Assembly: GCF_019510245.1 (NCBI RefSeq)
Contig: NZ_JAEKKT010000128.1
Span: 112,099 to 176,098, forward strand
Reading direction: 5' to 3'
Length of the DNA stretch: 64,000 nucleotides
Source of the DNA: Streptomyces sp.
GTDB lineage: Bacteria; Actinomycetota; Actinomycetes; Streptomycetales; Streptomycetaceae
The translations under genes and the position numbers were made by a program. Every line of letters starts with the position of its first letter. Position 1 is the stretch's first letter. Below the pieces are notes generated by a model. It searched no databases. It saw only the letters and a program-made list of their open reading frames with translations, and had not been told where the DNA came from. This document shows positions 1-11,100 of the stretch, in pieces.

Positions 1-3000
1 CGCGTGCGTCGGTGCCGTCGGCGGCCATCTCCCACTCGTTGTCGGGTGTGTCGCCGCCGGTGGCCTCCGGGACGATCAGGTTCGGCGCGATGCCGACGAC
101 CTGGGTGTTGGTGTCGTTGAGGTAGCGGGCGGCGAGGTCGTCGTAGTACGTGTTCGACGGGTTGCCGCTGGAGAGGTCCGCCGCCTTCACGGTCGACGAG
201 GTGGCCGTGCCGTCCGTGGAGACCGCCGCGGCGAAGTCGATGACCTGGCTCGGGAAGTTGTCGAGCAGGTACTGGTTCACCGCCTCCCGGGCGGACTCCT
301 GGGCGGCCGTGCCCGGGTGGGCCGCGGTGAACGGCGGGATGGTGGTCAGGTAGACGGTGAGGTTGGAGTTCTGGGTGACCGGCTGCCCGTTTATGTAGGC
401 CTGTCCGTCGTCGGTGTAGTACGAACTCAGCTGGCTGTTGAGGGCGGCCAGGCCGTTCTCGACCTTCGTGGCGCAGGTGTTGGCATCACTCGTGCAGTTG
501 AGAAGGTCACTGGCGCCGGTGGAGACGAGGACGGTGCGCACGTTGCCCTGCGCCAGGACGTTGCGGTCCAGCGGGTTGAGCGCGTTGGTCGGGGTGTCGC
601 TGTTGGTGATCTGTGGCAGCAGGTTGTTGTTCAGGCTGTTGCTGTTGGTACCGGCGTTCAGCACGCCGTAGTCCACGGTGCCTTCACCGTTGGGATCGTC
701 GACGATGGCGCCTGTGATGGCGTCGCTGAGGTGGTGCCGGCCGTCGCCGCTCGCGGTGTCGCCGTTGACGCTCTGGTCGCCGTAGAGGACCAGGGAGCCG
801 GTGGGTGCGGTGGTGGGCGTGGTCACGTCGATGCCGGTCAGGTAGGGCAGGCCGGTGTACGTGGTCTGCGTGTACTTGGTGGCAGCGGTGTCGCCGGTGC
901 GGTTGGCCGCGTCGCTCACCCAGACCGGGGTCTGGGCCGCCGCGTGGCCCGGCATGGCCGCCACCGAGCCGTGCACCTGCAGGCTGACCAGTACGGTCGC
1001 TTGCTGGTCGACGTGCAGGGTCACCGGGTCGCTGGTGACGTCGCCGCCGGCCGGGACGGTGACGGAGGCGGCGCCGTTGAAGGTCAACGGCGTCGGCGCC
1101 GAGGCTGCCGTGGCGCCACCCGCGGTGCCGTCCTGCGGAGCCACGGAGGCCGCGTCGAAGGTCACGGGTGCGGTGCCCATGGCGTTGGACAGGTGGAGGC
1201 GGACGCCGTTGCCGTCATCGGTGCCGATGCTGACGTGGGCCGGGACGCGCAGGGTCTGCCCGTTGACGGTGGCGGTGGTGCCGCCGGACTGTGTCACCTT
1301 GGCGGTGTCCTGGACGGAGGACCAGGTGCCGACCCAGTGCTGGGCGCCGGTTCCGCTCCCGGTGGTCGTCAGCGGGCGCACACCCATGCCCAGGATGTGC
1401 AGGGTGGGCTGGCCGGCCTGGACACCATTGGTGAACAGCGGGAGGGAGATGCTGCTGATGACCGAGCCTGGGCAGGCCAGCGGGACGCTGATGGCGTAGA
1501 TCTTCGGCCCGGGACTGGGGCTGGTCTGGGTGTTGTTGCTGTGGTTCTGGTGGACCAGGGTCACCGAGGCGGACGAGGCGGGGCCGCTGAGCCAGTCGGG
1601 CACCGTGTCCAGTGTGTAGGACTGGTCGGCCGGGTCGCCGTTCGGGTCCAGGCAGTTGTTCTTCGCGTAGGTGATGCTGCCGGTGGCGCCCTTGGCCGCG
1701 CCTCCGGTGGCGAAGCCGAGGAAGACCACGGCGCCACCCGTGTTCGTCACGCCGCTGCCGGGAACGGTGACGGTCTGGCCGGAGGCCAGCATGTTGTCGT
1801 AGGTGCCGGTGCCGAACTTGGGCAGTGTGACGGTCGCGCCGCCGACGGTCACCGACTTGCCGCTCTGCCAGCCCGAAGTGCCGGTCAGGTCGGCGGAGTT
1901 GATGCTGTTCCCCGAGCCGTCGGCGTCGGCCGGGCTGGTCGTGGTGGTGAAGGTACTGGTGGCGGTGTTGTTCAGGCAGCTGCTCGTGGCGTTGATCGCG
2001 CAGGTCAGTGCCGGCGCCAGCCGCAGAACGTCGAGGCCCGCCTGGTATCCCGTCGAGCTGGGGTTCTTGCCGGTCAGGGTGAGGGTCAGGGTGTGCACGC
2101 CCTGCTTGAGAGTGAGCAGCTGACCGCTCGCGTCCTTGGGGATGCCCAGGTTGACGAACCGGGTGGTGGTGTACGAGTTGTAGGCGTCGAGGCCGCTGAG
2201 CAGGGTGGCCTGGGTGGGCTTGCCCGCGTCCAGGACCAGGTTGTAGATGCCGTAGTCCTTGGCCTTGGTCAGGTTGCCCCCGAAGCTCCAGGGACCGTCC
2301 TTGGGGATGTCGAAGCTGAACGTCGCGCTGTCGCCGCTGACCACCTTCGAGGTGGTGCTCTTGTTGGCGAGCATGGCCTGGTAGCCGTCGGCGAACTCGT
2401 AGCCGCTGCCGGCGGCCTGGCTGATCAGCTGACCGCCCTTGGATGTGGTGGTGGCCTTGGGCACGGAGGTGGTCGTGCCGTCGGTGTTGGTCGCCGTCCA
2501 GCCGGCGATCATCTTGTCGCCGTAGGCGTACGTCGGGGTGCTGGTACCGGCGTAGAAGGCGTACTTCGTCTCGGAGATGGACGTCGAGCCCGCCTGGTCC
2601 ACGGACTTGGCGTACAGCGTGTGCGGTCCTGCCTTGGCGGGGGCGAAGGCGGGGGAGGCGCTGCCGTTGAGGACCGAGGTGCCGGTGCCGGGGCCGTTGT
2701 CCGACGTTCCGTAGTAGACGTGGCCCGGCACGATCGTCGTGCTGGTGGTCCAGTGGGTGACGCTGCTGCTGTAGACCGTGTTGCCGAGCGTGGCGTCCAG
2801 CGCGAACAGGTAGCCGGTGATGTTGTTGGTGTGGTTGTTGCTGAGCGTGAAGGTGCCCTTGTCGCCGAACGCTGCACCGATCTGCTTGGCCGGGAACTGA
2901 CTGGATGTCACTGTCGGGGCCGGTGGGGCGCTGGTGTCGACCGTGAAGCTCTGCGTCTTGGTCCAGATGCCCGAGCCGGTGCCGGCCCAGTACCCAGCCG

Positions 3001-4864
3001 CGTTCTGCGCGGTTGCCTTCCAGGTGTAGTTGCCGTCCGGCAGGCTCGGAGTGGTCCAGTCGCTGCCGTTGGTGTTGTACCGGGCGCGCTTCTTCGAGTC
3101 CGTGCTGGGGCCGAAGCCCTGGTGGATCAGGGTGCCGGAGGAGTTGTAGACGTTGTACTCCATGCGCACCAGCTCGCAGCCGCCCGCCAGGTCCGGGTCG
3201 ACCGCGCGCGCGGACAGCGTCGGCGTGTGGGTGGTGGTCATCGTCTTGCCCATGTTCACGCTGGACGGCTTGATGGCGGGGGTGCCGGTGCCGTTCTTGA
3301 GCCTGGGCCGGTAGCTGTAGGTGACCGACATGGTCGCGCCGCCTCCGTAGGCGAGCTGCTTCCACTGCTGGGCGTCGTTCATGTCGGGCGACTGGACCAT
3401 CAGCGTCATGCTGGCCCAGCTGCCGGCGGCCGCGCTCTGCGCCCGCGAAGTCACGTCGAACTCCAGCGACGGCGGGCTGACCCAGGAGTTGGCGCCGTCC
3501 GTGACGGGACAGGTGCCGGCCTCGTGGCTCTTGGGGTTGGTGCCGAGCGAGCCGGTGCGGCCGCCGGGCTCGTGACCCCAGTACAGAGAGGAGGAGCCCC
3601 AGCCGGCGGGGCGGTCGGTGCCGTAGACGGCGGCCGGGGTGTCGGCGCAGGAGGCGGCGGAAAGCTGCTTCACGTAGAGCGAAGCGTGACTGACCACGGC
3701 GCCTTTGATGCCGCTGGTGTTCATCTGGTAGTAGGTGCGCGCCCGTTCACCGTTGCCCGGGGTGTTGTTGTCCCAGCCCTCGCGGGCGTTCGTGGAGCCC
3801 GAGGTGGACGTCGAGTTGTAGACGTTCCAGCCGTTGTCGGAGATCCGCGCCCAGTCCAGCTGGGAGGGTCTGCCGCTCCACTCCGGGTCCACGTAGACCG
3901 GGTACGCGGTGCTCTTGGCGGACAGCAACTTCTTGTCCAGGCCGAGCAGTTGCCTGCCCGACTTGAGGGTGACACGGACCCGCGAACGGTGTTTGCCGAC
4001 CTTGGCCGCGGCCTTGTGCTCGGCCCCCGCCGAGGAGGCGGACGCTACGCGGGCCACGGCCTTGTCGCCGGCCGGCGGGCCGGCGCTGTCCCACATCAGC
4101 GCGGTGTCGCTGTGGAACACCGTCCTGCCGGTGTGCCTGTCGGTGGCCTGCGCGCCGTCGTCGCGGGTGGGGGCCAGCTTCAGACCCGCCGACGTGGTGT
4201 TCAGGGCGAGGCTGTCCAGGCGCGGATCGGCCGCGGCCTTGGGGGACTTGATGACCAGGATCGAGGAGTAGCCGGAGGCGTCCGCGGTCAACTGGAGGTC
4301 GACCTGCGGCAGCACCTCGGGGTAGGTCGCGGTGTCACCGGATATCACGGGCCTGGGCAGCGTGCCGGGCCAGGAGAAGCCCAGTCTGTCGCTGCCGTCG
4401 CGCAGCGTGACCAGCGCGCCGGGACCGCCGTCGGAGAAGGCCACGTCGGTGACGGCGGCCTTGGGCGCCCAGGTGCCGTCCGCCCGCCTCTCCAGCGTGG
4501 TGTCGATCGGCACCCACTTGCCGCGCCGGCGGGTGCGCTGCGGCATCGAGGAGTCGGTGCGGGTGAACGTGCCGTTCGGGTTGGCCACCACCGTGGTCCC
4601 GGTGTCGGTGAGCTGGTCGATGGTCACCGGTTTACCGGTTGCCTTCGCCCGTGCGGACGCCGACTCGGTCGCGTTGAGCCGTCTGGCGGCGGAGTGCGGG
4701 TGCCGGTCGCGGTGGGATGCCGCGTGAGGTGATCCGGTGGGCGCCGCGTCGGCCGGCACCGTCGCCGACAGGGACGCGGCGGCCAGGGCCGCGACGACGG
4801 CCGCGGCGACGGGTCTGGAGGCGGGACGTCTGGATGTGCGTATGCGTGTACGAAATGCGGACAT
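1..4864 (-). CDS. Secreted multidomain SGNH/GDSL hydrolase (C-terminus beyond window)
   Basis: The frame is open on the minus strand from an ATG at 4864 to the window edge (about 1620 codons) without a stop. Residues 1-41 form a signal peptide: arginine-rich start, alanine-rich hydrophobic core, ADA-type cleavage site. Residues about 80-300 carry the QLTDTGTTVVANPNGTF and YPEVLPQVDLQLTAD type region found before DNRLRE domains of actinobacterial wall-associated proteins. Ig-like repeats and a beta-sandwich resembling carbohydrate-binding modules follow. From about residue 1173 the text WVGTWSSVQD, then RLHLSNAMGTAPVTFDAASV, is the entry to XynE-like SGNH hydrolases; LVLYGDQS near residue 1358 stands at the nucleophile position. 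It is presumably exported and acts on wall or plant polymers; the substrate is unknown. It diverges from the RHS gene, a pairing that suggests a shared surface role. Family is clear, reaction is inferred. Confidence 0.85.
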   Translation of the reverse strand, partial: MSAFRTRIRTSRRPASRPVAAAVVAALAAASLSATVPADAAPTGSPHAASHRDRHPHSAARRLNATESASARAKATGKPVTIDQLTDTGTTVVANPNGTFTRTDSSMPQRTRRRGKWVPIDTTLERRADGTWAPKAAVTDVAFSDGGPGALVTLRDGSDRLGFSWPGTLPRPVISGDTATYPEVLPQVDLQLTADASGYSSILVIKSPKAAADPRLDSLALNTTSAGLKLAPTRDDGAQATDRHTGRTVFHSDTALMWDSAGPPAGDKAVARVASASSAGAEHKAAAKVGKHRSRVRVTLKSGRQLLGLDKKLLSAKSTAYPVYVDPEWSGRPSQLDWARISDNGWNVYNSTSTSGSTNAREGWDNNTPGNGERARTYYQMNTSGIKGAVVSHASLYVKQLSAASCADTPAAVYGTDRPAGWGSSSLYWGHEPGGRTGSLGTNPKSHEAGTCPVTDGANSWVSPPSLEFDVTSRAQSAAAGSWASMTLMVQSPDMNDAQQWKQLAYGGGATMSVTYSYRPRLKNGTGTPAIKPSSVNMGKTMTTTHTPTLSARAVDPDLAGGCELVRMEYNVYNSSGTLIHQGFGPSTDSKKRARYNTNGSDWTTPSLPDGNYTWKATAQNAAGYWAGTGSGIWTKTQSFTVDTSAPPAPTVTSSQFPAKQIGAAFGDKGTFTLSNNHTNNITGYLFALDATLGNTVYSSSVTHWTTSTTIVPGHVYYGTSDNGPGTGTSVLNGSASPAFAPAKAGPHTLYAKSVDQAGSTSISETKYAFYAGTSTPTYAYGDKMIAGWTATNTDGTTTSVPKATTTSKGGQLISQAAGSGYEFADGYQAMLANKSTTSKVVSGDSATFSFDIPKDGPWSFGGNLTKAKDYGIYNLVLDAGKPTQATLLSGLDAYNSYTTTRFVNLGIPKDASGQLLTLKQGVHTLTLTLTGKNPSSTGYQAGLDVLRLAPALTCAINATSSCLNNTATSTFTTTTSPADADGSGNSINSADLTGTSGWQSGKSVTVGGATVTLPKFGTGTYDNMLASGQTVTVPGSGVTNTGGAVVFLGFATGGAAKGATGSITYAKNNCLDPNGDPADQSYTLDTVPDWLSGPASSASVTLVHQNHSNNTQTSPSPGPKIYAISVPLACPGSVISSISLPLFTNGVQAGQPTLHILGMGVRPLTTTGSGTGAQHWVGTWSSVQDTAKVTQSGGTTATVNGQTLRVPAHVSIGTDDGNGVRLHLSNAMGTAPVTFDAASVAPQDGTAGGATAASAPTPLTFNGAASVTVPAGGDVTSDPVTLHVDQQATVLVSLQVHGSVAAMPGHAAAQTPVWVSDAANRTGDTAATKYTQTTYTGLPYLTGIDVTTPTTAPTGSLVLYGDQSVNGDTASGDGRHHLSDAITGAIVDDPNGEGTVDYGVLNAGTNSNSLNNNLLPQITNSDTPTNALNPLDRNVLAQGNVRTVLVSTGASDLLNCTSDANTCATKVENGLAALNSQLSSYYTDDGQAYINGQPVTQNSNLTVYLTTIPPFTAAHPGTAAQESAREAVNQYLLDNFPSQVIDFAAAVSTDGTATSSTVKAADLSSGNPSNTYYDDLAARYLNDTNTQVVGIAPNLIVPEATGGDTPDNEWEMAADGTDAR

Positions 4865-5042
4865 GCAGGCTGGGATCCTTCGCTGGTCTCTTGCGGTCCC
4901 CCGTGGGTCCGCGCCGCTGTGCATTCTGAGGTCCGGGAACGAGAAGGGTCCATTGCCAAATGACCGAACGTAGACCGAAGTTGGTCCGTTTTTGATCTAT
5001 AGGTGCAGACTTGGGGATCAACTTGTGTTTCCCCTTGGGTAT

Positions 5043-5068
5043 TTCACAGGAAATTCTTTACCTGTGAA
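5043..5068. promoter_or_regulatory. Perfect inverted repeat in the divergent SGNH/RHS promoter region
   Basis: The 327-nt gap between the two giant secreted genes contains TTCACAGG, ten AT-rich bases, then CCTGTGAA: a perfect dyad with 8-bp arms. A further CCTGTGA copy lies a few bases downstream, and a second dyad, CGTGA-CGC-TCACG, spans 5087-5099. The 4865-5191 gap is clearly more AT-rich than its surroundings. A dyad of this size between divergent genes is likely a dimeric regulator site. The regulator is unknown. Confidence 0.5.
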
Positions 5069-5191
5069 GGGCCTGTGAGGACCTAGCGTGACGCTCACGG
5101 GGAAGCGATCTTTGTGTGCCCCCGTTTGACGTGCACTCAGACGCCCGTCGGGCGGCCTGTGTGCTCCTGCTCAAGGAGGGGGTCGCGCACT

Positions 5192-8100
5192 ATGGCGCGC
5201 ACAACGGGGTGGAGTCGGGCCCGGTGGGGCTCACGCACCCGAAGATTTCGGCGTATGGTCTTCGTGACGGTCGGCGCCATGGTTCTGTCGGGACTCCTTC
5301 CCGCCGGTATGGCCGAGGCGGCGCAGACGAAGCGCCATGTGGCGGCCCCGGCCGCCCCGCACGACAAGCGGATCCCCTTCACCCACGCGAAGCCCCGGCA
5401 CACCGCCCCGCACCAGGGGTTCAAGCACTTCGACCCCGCCGCCCACGCGAAGCTCCCCCTGCCGGGCAGCGCCGAGGTCACCCTTCCCGTCGCCCCTGCC
5501 GCAGGGCACCTGACCGTCAGGGCGACGCAGAAGCGGGCCGGCGGCACACCCGTCCTGCTCGGCCCGGCGGCAGGCGCACGGCGCGCGGCGAGCGCCGTCA
5601 CCGGGGCGCAGCGCGTCCGCGTGACCGTGCTGGACCAGAAGGCCGCCCGCGCCGCCGGTGTGCACGGTGTGCTCTTCACGCTACGGCGCACCAGCCCGGG
5701 CGCCGGAAAGGTCGCACTGCGGGTCGACGACTCCTCCTTCCGTTACGCCTTCGGCGGTGACTTCGCGACCCGTCTGCACCTCGTGCAGCTCCCCGCGTGC
5801 GCGTTGACCACGCCGAAGCGGGCCGAGTGCCAGGCGCAGACGGCGGTGCGCACCGCGCCGGGGGCGCCCCTTTCCGGGCAGGTCACCGTGCCGGGCACGG
5901 CATCCGCCGGCACCGCGCATGCCCGTACGGCCGCTGCGTCGCCCGCCGCCATGGTGGTCATGGCGGCGGCAGCGGGCTCCTCTGGCCCGGCGGGCGACTA
6001 CTCGGCGACCAGCCTGTCTCCCGCGGGTACGTGGTCGACGTCGGGGAACACCGGCGCGTTCACCTACAGCTACCCCGTCACCGTGCCTCCCGCGATCGCC
6101 GGCGCCACCCCCCAGGTCGGTCTCTCGTACGACTCCTCCAGCCAGGACGCCCGGACCGAGGGCACCAACAACCAGTCCTCGTGGCTGGGCGACGGGTGGA
6201 GTTCGACGGAGAGCTACGTCGAACGCACCTACAAGCCCTGCGACGACGACTCGTCCTCGGGCGCGCCCAAGAACGACGGCGACCAGTGCTGGGCCGGACA
6301 GATCCTCACCCTGTCCCTGAACGGCAGGTCGACCCAGCTGGTCTACGACGACGACACCAAGACGTTCCACCCGGCACAGGACGACGCCTCCATCAAGGTC
6401 GAGGACCTGACGGGCACCACGAACGGCACCGACAACGGCGAGTACTTCAAGGTCACCGAAGGAGGTGTGCAGTATTTCTTCGGCTACAACCGCCTGCCGG
6501 GCTGGAGCAGCGGCAAGGACGAGACCAGGTCCGTCTGGAGCGAACCCGTCTACCACGCGCACGGCGGCGTGTCGGCGTGCCCGGACAGTACGACCTTCGC
6601 CGACACGTCCTGCACGCTCGGGTACCGCTTCAACCTGGACTACGCGGTGGACACCCACAGCAACGCCACCGCCTGGTACTACACGCCGGAGACCGGCTAC
6701 TACGGCGCGGACCTGAAGAACACCGCGGTCGCCTACACCCGCGGCGGCACCCTGTCCCGCATCGACTACGGCATGACCGCCTCGACCGTCTACTCGGGCA
6801 CCGCCCCGGAGCAGATCCTCTTCGGCACCGCGGAGCGCTGCATCCCCGGCACCCCGTCGGGCAACACCTGCGCGGACAGCCAGTTCACCCCGGCCAACGC
6901 GGCCTACTGGCCGGACGTCCCCGTCGACCTGAACTGCACCTCCGGCGCGGACTGCACCACCCACAGCCCCAGCTTCTGGTCGCGCAAGCGCCTGACCTCC
7001 ATCACCACCCAGATCCAGGTGGGCGGCGCCACCAAGCAGGTCGACAAGTTCAGCTTCACGCAGTCCTTCCCCGACGGCGGCGACCACGCCCCCACCCTGT
7101 GGCTGGACTCCGTCCAGCGCACCGGCCTGGACACCCAGGGCGGTGCCACGGGCAGCTCCTCCACACCGCCGGTCAGCTTCGACCCGCCGCTGCAACTGCC
7201 CAACCGGGTCGGCACGATCCCGCAGATGCCGCTGATGTACCACGACCGCATCCAGACGGTCACCAGCGAGACCGGTGCCGAGACCTCCGTCACCTATGAC
7301 CGCCCGGACTGCTCCACCGCCCCGGCGAGCGACCCCGACGACCCCACCGACACGGCGGCCAGGTCGTTCGCCTCGACGAACACCCTGTCCTGCTTCCCGG
7401 TGTACTGGACCCCGACGGGACAGCCGGCACCCTGGATGGACTGGTTCTACAAGTACAAGGTCACCTCCGTGGTGACCGAGGACCCGCACAACTCCTACCA
7501 GGACGGTTCCCAGCCCAGGCTGGAGACCGACTACGTCTACAAGGGCAAGCCCGGCTGGCACTACGACGACAACGAGGTCGTCAAGGCGAAGAACCGCACC
7601 TGGGGCCAGTTCCGCGGCTACCCGGAGGTGGACGTCACCACCGGTGACCCGAACGTCTTCCACCTCACCGACGGCGCCCAGGTCCACGACCAGCGGACGC
7701 TGGCCAAGACGTACTACTTCCTGGGCATGAACGGCGACACGCTGCCCGGTGGAAAGACCCGTTCGGTGCCCGACCTGACCAGTCAGGACGGCACGGTCGA
7801 CGTCGCGGACGACGACGCGCTGGCCGGGCAGGTCTTCGAGACCGACAGCTACACCGGCGCCGGCGGCAGCCTCGACAAGGCCGCCGTGACCGTACCGACG
7901 GTCATCGGCCCCACCGCCACCCGCAACCGCAGCGGCCTGCCGGACCTGACGGCGCGGATGGTGCGCACAGCCAGGACGCTGACCCGTCAGGCCGTCTCCT
8001 ACGGCTGGCGCAGGACCGAGACGGACACCTTCTACACCACCGCCCTCGGCAAGCCCACCACCGGCATGCCCGTGCAGGTCGACGACCGGGGCGAGACCAC

Positions 8101-11100
8101 CGACAGCCACAACGTCGCCCAGTGCACGTACACCCGCTACCTGTCCGACACCAGCCCGCTGCTGGTCCTGCCCGCCGAGACCATCACCACCGCGCAGGAC
8201 TGCACGGCCGCCGGTGCCACCCCCAGCGGCACGCTGATCTCCGACACCCGTACCTCGTACGACAAGAAGGCGTTCGGCTACGACGGCGACGGCCGGCAGA
8301 ACCCGGCCCTTCCCGACCACGGTGACGTCACCCTGGTCCAGAAGGCGTCGGCCGCGAGCGGCTCCACCGCAACGGCCTTCGTCGACGAGACCGCCACCGA
8401 CTACGACTCCTACGGCCGCGCGAAGAGCGTCACGCGTACTCCCAACTCCACGTCCCCGGACGGCAAGAGCCTCGCCCAGACCGTCTCCACCGCCTTCAGC
8501 CCGAGCAGCGGCGCCCTGCCGACCGGCACGGTGACCGCCACCCAGGTGACGCCCGGCGCGGCGTGCACCACCGACAGCACCAGCTCGAAGGACTGCCAGG
8601 TCTCCACCACGACCCTGGACGCCGCCCGGGCACTGCCGGTGGCCAAGACCGACGAGGCGGGCCTGCTCACCTCCCTCACCTACGACGCGCTCGGCCGTCT
8701 CACGGCCGTCTGGCTGCCCAACGAGAACAAGGCCAACAGCGCGCCGGCGAACATGACCTACAGCTACCGGCTGGCCCAGAACGCGCCCTCCGTCATCAGC
8801 GAGAACACGCTGCTGGACGACGGCACCTACCGGACCGGCAAGACGCTGTACGACGCCATGCTGCGCAAGCTGCAGACGCAGGACACCGCCGAGAACGGCT
8901 CGACGACGGTGACCGACACCCAGTACGACTCGCACGGCTGGACGGTCCTCACCCACAACGCCTACAACATCGGCGGCGGCCCCAGCGACGTCCTGGCCTC
9001 CATCTCCCAGGTGTCCATACCGGACACCACCGCCACGGACTACGACGGGCAGGGCCGGCCCGGTCTGGTGACCGAGGAGCACGACGGCCACCGGACCGCG
9101 GCCACCACCACCGCCTACACCGGTGACCGCACCACGGTCGTGCCGCCGAAGGGCGGGGTGGCCACCACCAAGGTCACCGACGCCCGCGGCCGGACCAGCG
9201 AGCTGGACCAGTACACCGCCGCTCCCACCGTGTCCGGGTCCGCCGCCACCGGCTTCACCGCCACCGGCGGCACCGCCTCGGCCACCACCTACGGCTACGA
9301 CAAGGCGGGCCGGCAGGAGCAGGTGACCGGGCCGGACAACGCGGTCTGGAAGTTCGGCTACGACATGCTGGGCCGCAAGACCTCGCAGACCGACCCGGAC
9401 GCGGGCCCGAGCAAGTACGGCTTCGACGACGCCGGGAACCTCGTCTCCACCACGGACGCGAGGCAGGCCGAACTCGACTACACCTACGACCTGCTGGGCC
9501 GCAAGCTGGCCGGCACCGACAAGGGCAAGTCGGACTTCAAGTTCGCCTCCTGGACGTACGACACCCTGCGGATCGGGCAGCCCACCTCGTCGACCCGGTT
9601 CGTGCCGGGCGTGACCGGTGGCTACACGCTGGCCACCACGGGCTACACCACGCTCGGCAAGCCCACCGGCAGCACCATCACCCTGCCCGCGTCGGAGGCG
9701 CCGCTGCCGACCTCGTACACCACGTCCTACACGTACACCACCAACGACCAGCTGCTGAAGACGCAGATCGACCCGCGCGCGCAGGGGCTGAACAACGAGA
9801 CCATCACCTACGCCCGCGACGCGCTGGGCAACCCGACGAAGACCAGCAGCGGCATCAGCACCTACGTGGACGCCTCCGTCTACACCAACTACGGCGAGCC
9901 CTCGCGGCTGACGTTCGGCCCCACCACCAACCCGGCCTGGGCGACCTATTCCTACGACGACCAGACGCGCCGGGTCACCGACCGTCTCATCGAGCGGACC
10001 CAGGCACCCGGTCCCGTCGTCGACGACACGTCGTACGGCTACGACGACGCCGGAAACCCGACCTCCATCACCGACCGCCAGTCGGAGACCGGTAACACCG
10101 TCACCGACCAGCAGTGCTTCGACTACGACACCCTCGACCGGCTCTCCTCCGCCTGGACGGCGACCGACGACTGCAAGGCCGACCCGCCCACCTCGGGCAC
10201 CCTGGCCACCACGGCCGGCTCCTACTGGCAGTCCTACGGCTACGACGCCGTCGGCGACCGCCGGCAGACGATCGACCACGCGGTGGGCTCCGGCGGCACG
10301 ACCACCACGACCAACTACGTCAACGGCTGCACCGCCGCGTGCAACTCCACCGGCGCCCAGCCCCACACCCTGACCGACACCACCGGAGGCGCCGCCCCGA
10401 CGCACTTCGTCTACGACACCGCGGGCAACCTCCTCACCCGCACCCCCACGAGCGGCCCCGGCCAGAGCCTGACCTGGGACGACGAGGGCCACCTGGCCGA
10501 GGTCGACACCACTGGAACGGCCCCGACGGCCACCAAGTACCTCTACGACGCCGACGGCAACCAGCTCATCCGGCGCGACCCGACCCAGACCACCCTGTTC
10601 GCCGGTGACACCGAGATCGTCGTCAACACGGCCGTCACCCCCAACGTCGTCCTCGGCGCGGTCCGCAGCTACACCCACGGCGGCGGCAGCGGCCTGCCCG
10701 TCGCCGTGCGCTCCAGCCTGTCGGGCGGCGGAGTGAAGTACCTGTTCACCGACGACCACGGCACCGCGACCCTGGCCATGGACGTCACCACCCAGCAGGT
10801 CGCGCGCAAGCAGTACACGCCGTTCGGCCAGACACGGGCCGGCGCCAACAGCACCAGTTGGCCCGATCCCACCCGCTCGTTCCTGGGCAAGCCGCAGGAC
10901 ACGAGCACCGGCTACACGGATGTCGGCGCCCGCAAGTACGACCCCGCGCTGGGCCGCTTCATCAGCGCCGACCCGGTCTTCGAGGCCAACAGCCCCCAGG
11001 AGTTGGGTGGTTACGCATACGCCGCGGACAACCCGGTCGCCAACAGTGACCCGACCGGCCTCGAGGTCGGCTCCCGGCCCAACTCCTGCCAGTACGACCT

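Noticed and set aside
317..4732. 1471-codon open frame on the plus strand
   Set aside because: It is the exact antisense of the SGNH hydrolase frame; the minus strand has signal peptide and domains, the plus strand only Gly/Arg/Val-rich text.
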